A DNA stretch of 45,450 bases from Aquirhabdus sp. (GTDB taxonomy: Bacteria > Pseudomonadota > Gammaproteobacteria > Pseudomonadales > Moraxellaceae): contig JASLGO010000033.1 in assembly GCA_030150135.1 (NCBI GenBank), positions 1 through 45,450 of the forward strand, given 5' to 3'. Position 1 is the first letter of the stretch; every line of letters starts with the position of its first letter. Positions 41,704 to 45,450 of the stretch are shown here, in pieces. The notes beneath the pieces are model-generated. The model was not told where the DNA came from. It did no database searches and was given only the letters and a program-made list of their open reading frames with translations. Made by a program: the position numbers and the translations under genes.

Positions 41704-42501
41704 ATGCCTGTATCCGATTCGTTACCAGCTACTTTATCGCCTTCAACTGTATCATTAACTAAATTGGTTGATTGGTGTAATCAGACGCTTGCGATTTCAT
41801 CATTCAAAGATTATGCGCCAAATGGTCTACAAGTTGAGGGCAAGCCTGTCATTAGCAAGCTCGTCACAGGTGTCACGGCGAGTCTTGCTTTGATTGATGC
41901 GGCCATTACTGAAAATGCCGATGCCATCATGGTGCATCACGGTTATTTTTGGAAAGGTGAAGATGCGACATTAACAGGTATGAAAAGCAAGCGCGTACAA
42001 CGTTTATTTCAGCGCAATATTTCACTGATTGCCTATCATTTACCATTAGATGCTCACACAGCATTAGGCAACAACATAGCTTTTGCTGATCTCATGGGAT
42101 TTAAAACTCAAGGAGGTCTCTATCCTGAAGAAAAAAATCCTATTGGCAATATCGGCACCTGCGAACCGATGACTGTACCGGTTATGGCAGAGCTATTAAG
42201 AAAAAAACTGGGGCGCAGACCACGCTATCTCGCTGGCGGTCCTGAAATTATTAAAAAAGTAGCGTGGTGTACTGGCGGTGCACAAGACTTCATTCATCAA
42301 GCGGCAAAAATGGGTTGTGATGCATATTTTTCTGGCGAAGTCAGCGAACGAACTTTCCATGAAGCGGCTGAACTGGGGATCCACTATTTTGAGTGTGGTC
42401 ATCATGCAACCGAGCGTGGCGGAATACAGCGTTTGGGGCAAGCAATCTCGGAACAGTTTGGAATTGAAGTGGAATTTATTGATATTGAAAATCCCGTTTA
42501 A
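41704..42501 (+). CDS. NIF3-like dinuclear metal centre protein (YbgI family)
   Basis: A 265-residue NIF3 family protein that forms hexameric toroids with paired metal sites; reported as GTP cyclohydrolase I type 2-like in some annotations, but function is not settled. Metal-binding and family segments are APNGLQVEG, VHHGYFWKGED, YHLPLDAH, GDAYFSGEV-equivalent CDAYFSGEVSERT and CGHHATERGG. Length is close to the common 250. It is divergent from the DegS-like gene and upstream of the peroxiredoxin gene by 230 bases, which contain several inverted repeats. Confidence 0.92.
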   Translation: MPVSDSLPATLSPSTVSLTKLVDWCNQTLAISSFKDYAPNGLQVEGKPVISKLVTGVTASLALIDAAITENADAIMVHHGYFWKGEDATLTGMKSKRVQRLFQRNISLIAYHLPLDAHTALGNNIAFADLMGFKTQGGLYPEEKNPIGNIGTCEPMTVPVMAELLRKKLGRRPRYLAGGPEIIKKVAWCTGGAQDFIHQAAKMGCDAYFSGEVSERTFHEAAELGIHYFECGHHATERGGIQRLGQAISEQFGIEVEFIDIENPV

Positions 42502-42512
42502 CATCATCGTTT

Positions 42513-42668
42513 AATTCCATTGGAATTGCGTGCTTTTTGGGCATTTAGCAACACAAACACACATATCATCCCTTGCAAAGAGCAAGGGGTTTCGGGCATG
42601 GTATTGGGGCGCGCTGAAGTGTACTTTTATCGATTTTTCCAATCGATGGATCATTAGAAATAATGATC
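42513..42668. repeat. Cluster of four inverted repeats before the peroxiredoxin gene
   Basis: In order: AATTCCA/TGGAATT at 42513-42527; CCCTTGC/GCAAGGG with a five-base loop at 42570-42588; ATCGATT/AATCGAT at 42629-42647; GATCATTA-GAAA-TAATGATC at 42649-42668. All stems are perfect. The first two may belong to NIF3 gene termination; the last two abut and could be operators or leader hairpins of the peroxiredoxin gene. Confidence 0.6.
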
Positions 42669-42729
42669 AAAAAACATCTCAGCACATTGAACATATATTA
42701 CTCACCTACCCTTAAGAAGGAATTCTAAA

Positions 42730-43332
42730 ATGGCAGTATTAGTTGGCAAACCAGCCCCAGACTTTACCGTAGCAGCTGTATTGGGCAATGGCGAAATCGT
42801 TGACTCTTATAACTTTGCAGCAGCAACCAAAGGCAAATATGCATTGGTATTCTTCTACCCACTCGACTTCACTTTCGTTTGCCCATCAGAATTGATCGCA
42901 CTTGATCATAAAATTCCTGAATTCACTGCTCGTGGCGTTGAAGTCGTTGGTGTTTCGATCGATTCACAATTTACCCACAACGCATGGCGTAATACCCCTG
43001 TTGATCAAGGCGGTATTGGTCCAGTGAAATACACTTTGGCAGCAGACACCAAGCACGAAATCCAACAAGCCTACGACGTTGAGTCAGCTGGTGGCGTTGC
43101 ATTCCGTGGCGCGTTCATCATCGACAAAAATGGCATCGTTCGCTCACAAATCGTGAACGACCTACCACTCGGTCGCAGCATGGACGAAATCATTCGTATT
43201 GTTGATGCATTACAATTCACCGAAGAACACGGCGAAGTTTGCCCAGCAAACTGGAAAAAAGGCGATGCAGGTATGACAGCATCTCCAGAAGGTGTTGCAG
43301 CATACTTGGGCGCACACGCAGACAAACTGTAA
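42730..43332 (+). CDS. Typical 2-Cys peroxiredoxin (AhpC/TSA family)
   Basis: Reduces H2O2, organic peroxides and peroxynitrite. The 200-residue protein has the peroxidatic cysteine Cys51 in FYPLDFTFVCPSEL and the resolving Cys171 in GEVCPANW. The DQGGIGPVKY loop matches the GG(L/V/I)G motif of the overoxidation-sensitive type, but the C-terminus (HADKL) lacks the YF motif that completes sensitivity. AAGGA stands eight bases before the ATG. It is followed by Fe-SOD on the same strand with its own hairpin in between, giving an oxidative-stress pair. No adjacent ahpF is seen; the reductant is unknown. Confidence 0.93.
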   Translation: MAVLVGKPAPDFTVAAVLGNGEIVDSYNFAAATKGKYALVFFYPLDFTFVCPSELIALDHKIPEFTARGVEVVGVSIDSQFTHNAWRNTPVDQGGIGPVKYTLAADTKHEIQQAYDVESAGGVAFRGAFIIDKNGIVRSQIVNDLPLGRSMDEIIRIVDALQFTEEHGEVCPANWKKGDAGMTASPEGVAAYLGAHADKL

Positions 43333-43353
43333 TTTCGAAGCTAAAGAGTCACT

Positions 43354-43380
43354 ACAGCTCAAATCTTATTTTGGGCTGTT
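43354..43380 (+). terminator. Terminator after the peroxiredoxin gene
   Basis: Arms ACAGCTCAAA and TTTGGGCTGT pair at nine of ten positions (one wobble) with a seven-base loop, 21 bases after the stop, followed by a T-rich stretch. Confidence 0.6.
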
Positions 43381-43385
43381 TGCTT

Positions 43386-43391
43386 TATAAT
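43386..43391 (+). promoter_or_regulatory. Possible -10 box of sodB
   Basis: A perfect TATAAT lies 85 bases before the sodB ATG, just after the peroxiredoxin terminator. No good -35 element is visible at 16-18 bases, so the promoter may be activator dependent or misassigned. Confidence 0.35.
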
Positions 43392-43476
43392 GAATGATTG
43401 ATTAATTCAACGTTTTGTTCAGATTTTTAGCCAAATGCTTTGATAAAAGCACATAGCCAACTACAAGGAAAACATC

Positions 43477-44103
43477 ATGTCAGAAATTACCCTACCAGCG
43501 TTACCATACGCAAAAGACGCATTAGAGCCACATTTAAGTGCAGAAACTCTAGACTTCCACCATGGCAAACACCATCAAGCCTACGTAACCAACTTGAACA
43601 ACCTGATCAAAGATACAGATCTGGCTGGCAAATCATTGGTTGAAGTTGTTCTTGCTTCAGCAAAAGACGCAAGTAAAGCTGGTGTATTCAACAACGCGGC
43701 ACAAATCTGGAACCACACATTCTATTGGAACTGCATGACACCAAATGGTGGTGGTGCACCTACAGGCGCATTAGCAGCAAAAATTGATGAAGCTTTCGGT
43801 AGCTATGACAAATTCAAAGAAGAGTTCAAGCAAGCTGCTTTGACTCAATTTGGTTCAGGTTGGGCATGGTTGGTTGCTGACCAAATCAATGGCGCGCTTT
43901 CAATCATGAAAACTCCAAATGCCGACACCCCAATGGCACACGGCAAAATTGCTGTATTGACTGTAGACGTATGGGAACATGCTTACTACATCGACTACCG
44001 CAACCGTCGCCCTGACTACGTCACTACATTCCTTGACAAGTTAGTGAACTGGGATTACGCAAATGCAAAATTAGCAGGTCAGCATGCAGGTGTTGAACAC
44101 TAA
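43477..44103 (+). CDS. sodB: Superoxide dismutase, iron type
   Basis: Converts superoxide to H2O2 and O2 in the cytoplasm. The 208-residue protein has the ligand segments DFHHGKHHQAYV (His28), IWNHTFYWNCM (His80), and DVWEHAYYIDYRNRRPDYV near 163 (Asp and His ligands). AAQIWNHTFYW and FGSGWAWL are typical of the Fe type. Length is slightly above E. coli SodB (193), with the extra residues at the C-terminus. AAGGA precedes the ATG by eight bases. It lies between the peroxiredoxin gene and greB on the same strand with terminators on both sides. Confidence 0.96.
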   Translation: MSEITLPALPYAKDALEPHLSAETLDFHHGKHHQAYVTNLNNLIKDTDLAGKSLVEVVLASAKDASKAGVFNNAAQIWNHTFYWNCMTPNGGGAPTGALAAKIDEAFGSYDKFKEEFKQAALTQFGSGWAWLVADQINGALSIMKTPNADTPMAHGKIAVLTVDVWEHAYYIDYRNRRPDYVTTFLDKLVNWDYANAKLAGQHAGVEH

Positions 44104-44130
44104 TCTCCTTGAGATTTGCTGAATCAAAAA

Positions 44131-44158
44131 ACAGGCTACTTCGGTAGTCTGTTTTTTC
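44131..44158 (+). terminator. Rho-independent terminator of sodB
   Basis: Stem ACAGGCTAC/GTAGTCTGT closed by a TTCG tetraloop and followed by TTTTTTC, 27 bases after the sodB stop. Textbook form. Confidence 0.92.
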
Positions 44159-44217
44159 TTTTATACGATAAGAATCGCTCGAAACAACAAATTTTGAACC
44201 AAACTCATTAATTGACC

Positions 44218-44691
44218 ATGAACCAAAAACTGCTCACCACCGAAGGCTTTCAACGATTGCACGATGAACTAGATCATCTGCTACGCAATGAACGCCCAGA
44301 AATCACGCGCATAGTGTCATGGGCAGCAAGCCTTGGCGACCGTTCAGAAAATGCAGACTACCAATACAATAAAAGAAAATTACGCGAACTTGATCGACGA
44401 ATTCGATTTTTAACCAAGCTGTTTGAAGTCGCTAAAAAAGTTGAATACCACCCTCAACAAGAAGGAAAAGTATATTTTGGTGCATGGGTTGAATTAGAAA
44501 ATGACGAAGGTGAAACCGTCAAATTCCGCATTGTTGGCGATGAGGAAATTTATGGTGAAAAAGACTATGTTTCCCTTCAATCACCAATGGCTAAAGCTTG
44601 CCTAGGTAAATCCGTCGATGACGAAATCAAAGTACAAACGCCAAATGGTATGAAGCTTTGGTATATTATTCATATCGAATATCAACAATAA
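44218..44691 (+). CDS. greB: Transcription elongation factor GreB
   Basis: GreB stimulates transcript cleavage in backtracked RNA polymerase. The 157-residue protein has the N-terminal coiled coil with the catalytic tip acidic residues (LGDRSENADYQYNKRKLRELDRR, about 40-62; Asp and Glu at the tip) and the C-terminal FKBP-like domain (FGAWVELENDEGE; RIVGDEEIYGEKDYVSLQSP). The phrase ASLGDRSENADYQYNK with YFGAWVEL separates GreB from GreA. The ATG at 44218 matches the E. coli start; a TTG two codons earlier is less likely. No good ribosome binding site is visible. Confidence 0.95.
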   Translation: MNQKLLTTEGFQRLHDELDHLLRNERPEITRIVSWAASLGDRSENADYQYNKRKLRELDRRIRFLTKLFEVAKKVEYHPQQEGKVYFGAWVELENDEGETVKFRIVGDEEIYGEKDYVSLQSPMAKACLGKSVDDEIKVQTPNGMKLWYIIHIEYQQ

Positions 44692-45423
44692 ACTATTGTT
44701 TATTAAAAACCACTTTTCTCATTTTTTTATCTAACTTTTAGATTTTTTTCACAAAAAATGTCAGTGCTTTGTCATTCGATAAATGTACGTGATGACACCT
44801 TTACTATGCCTTTTATATGGGCAGGTTCGGAGTCTATATATGGGGGAAAACCATTGATTTTACAATTAAAAAAGCTCATCTTCCTTACCGCCTCTCAACG
44901 TCCAAATCACAAATTAATCACGAAACAGACTACATTTTTTATCTTGATTGGATAAAAAACCGCAACAAACAAGCGATAAAATTTGACTACTTTAGTAGAA
45001 GTCATACGTTAAATTAACCAAAATGAGAGAAAAAAGCGAAAAACAATGTAAGCCACATCTCAAAACAGATCAATTTAAGATCATTTATTAGCCAAATAAC
45101 ACTCCATCGATACATATTTTGTAACAGATCAAAAAACATACATATTACATACGAAAAATAAAATAATACTTGTTTTTCAATATATTAAAATTATCAAATA
45201 CGATCAAAATATCATCAACAAGTAAAAATACCAGTTACATCTAGCTCATTTTTTGTGCCGTTCGTCACAAAAAACATGACAAATGCTCCTCATATCGGCA
45301 TACTGCCCACCACTTAGATACCGTCACTTGTGACGCTATGCGATGCCGAACCGAGCCTTACCGTGCACGATGCACTTGATTTATTGAATTGCATCGTTCC
45401 GATACCGTCTGCTGGAGACACAC
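44692..45423. other. 732-base intergenic region with AT-rich left part
   Basis: No convincing gene. Short open frames at 44758-45017 lack ribosome binding sites and family resemblance. A weak hairpin ATCTAA/TTAGAT followed by T7 (44729-44749) may end greB transcripts. The stretch 44750-45240 is very AT-rich with long A- and T-runs, as seen in upstream curved DNA. Around 45250 the composition becomes richer in GC and hairpins begin (listed separately). Confidence 0.6.
45249..45397 (+). promoter_or_regulatory. Structured leader before the truncated gene
   Basis: Inverted repeats in order: TTTTTTGTG/CACAAAAAA (45249-45274); TCGGCAT (45295-45301) with ATGCCGA (45343-45349), enclosing the hairpin CGTCAC-TT-GTGACG (45322-45335); GTGCA-CGA-TGCAC (45363-45375), which competes with ACGATGCA/TGCATCGT (45367-45374 with 45390-45397). 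GATACCGTC occurs twice (45317-45325 and 45401-45409). No riboswitch class was recognised. Confidence 0.5.
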
Positions 45424-45450
45424 ATGCGCCCCATTTCTGATTGGTTAGCC
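45424..45450 (+). CDS. Start of an unidentified gene, cut by the window end
   Basis: ATG at 45424 with GGAG six bases upstream opens a frame that reads MRPISDWLA to the last base. Nine residues are too few for identification. The strong ribosome binding site and long upstream leader make a real gene likely. Confidence 0.6.

Noticed and set aside
44758..45017. Two overlapping small open frames in the AT-rich gap after greB
   Set aside because: No ribosome binding site, no recognisable motif, AT-driven composition; chance frames are expected in such DNA.
45363..45375. Guanidine-II (mini-ykkC) hairpin suggested by the ACGA in the loop
   Set aside because: The ACGR tetraloop must be closed by a base pair and occur in two hairpins; here the flanking bases do not pair around ACGA and the second hairpin lacks ACGR.

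Overview
The window is a contiguous stretch of a gammaproteobacterial chromosome, low to moderate in GC. Gene content and order (tsaE-mutL-miaA, exbB-exbD-msbA-lpxK-kdsB-holB, rsmG-parA-parB, glnA, GreB next to Fe-SOD) and the protein sequences fit the Moraxellaceae, in or near Acinetobacter. This is recognition by eye, not a database result. I see no rRNA, tRNA, phage, classical insertion sequence or CRISPR array. About 40 genes are supported, most of them on the minus strand.

Layout. (1) 77-3636: tsaE, mutL and miaA, a tight minus-strand operon for tRNA modification and mismatch repair. (2) 3694-5797: a DUF4124 envelope protein, then ubiC and ubiA, which carry out the first two steps of ubiquinone synthesis. 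(3) 5968-12398: glnA with a putative sigma54/NtrC control region and an unusual leader, class II aldolase, an alanine-rich repeat lipoprotein, pgk, a DUF421 membrane protein, a YgfB-like protein and a small acidic protein. (4) 12614-18479: exbB, exbD, msbA, lpxK, kdsB and holB, which combine a proton-driven energiser, LPS core/lipid A supply and transport, and a clamp-loader subunit. (5) 18546-21009: rsmG, parA and parB for rRNA methylation and chromosome segregation. (6) 21241-27790: a hotdog thioesterase, then a three-gene RND efflux operon with the outer-membrane channel gene first. (7) 27909-33827: an accessory-looking block with an RhlB-like glycosyltransferase, two paralogous AraC-type regulators, a DUF2804 protein and a histidine-rich lipid hydroxylase/desaturase. 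(8) 34011-34529: a REP-associated tyrosine transposase (RAYT) with REP palindromes beside it and inside its own coding sequence. (9) 34625-41589: rapA, rluA, an HSL-type esterase, a glutathione S-transferase and a DegS/AlgW-type protease. (10) 41704-44691, plus strand: a NIF3 protein, 2-Cys peroxiredoxin, Fe-SOD and greB. (11) 44692-45450: a long AT-rich gap, then a GC-richer leader full of inverted repeats in front of a gene cut off by the window end.

The most distinctive feature is the RAYT/REP system. Six REP hairpins occur as three inverted pairs, all with GTAG on the outer side. The paired arm bases covary between copies, and one pair lies in frame within the transposase gene. Other signals worth attention are the glnA leader (a 17-bp tandem repeat enclosed by inverted arms just after the putative sigma54 start), the stacked inverted repeats before the peroxiredoxin gene, the structured leader at the right edge, and the glycosyltransferase/AraC/hydroxylase block. 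Most genes are ordinary housekeeping genes. No wholly new multi-gene system can be claimed from the sequence alone.
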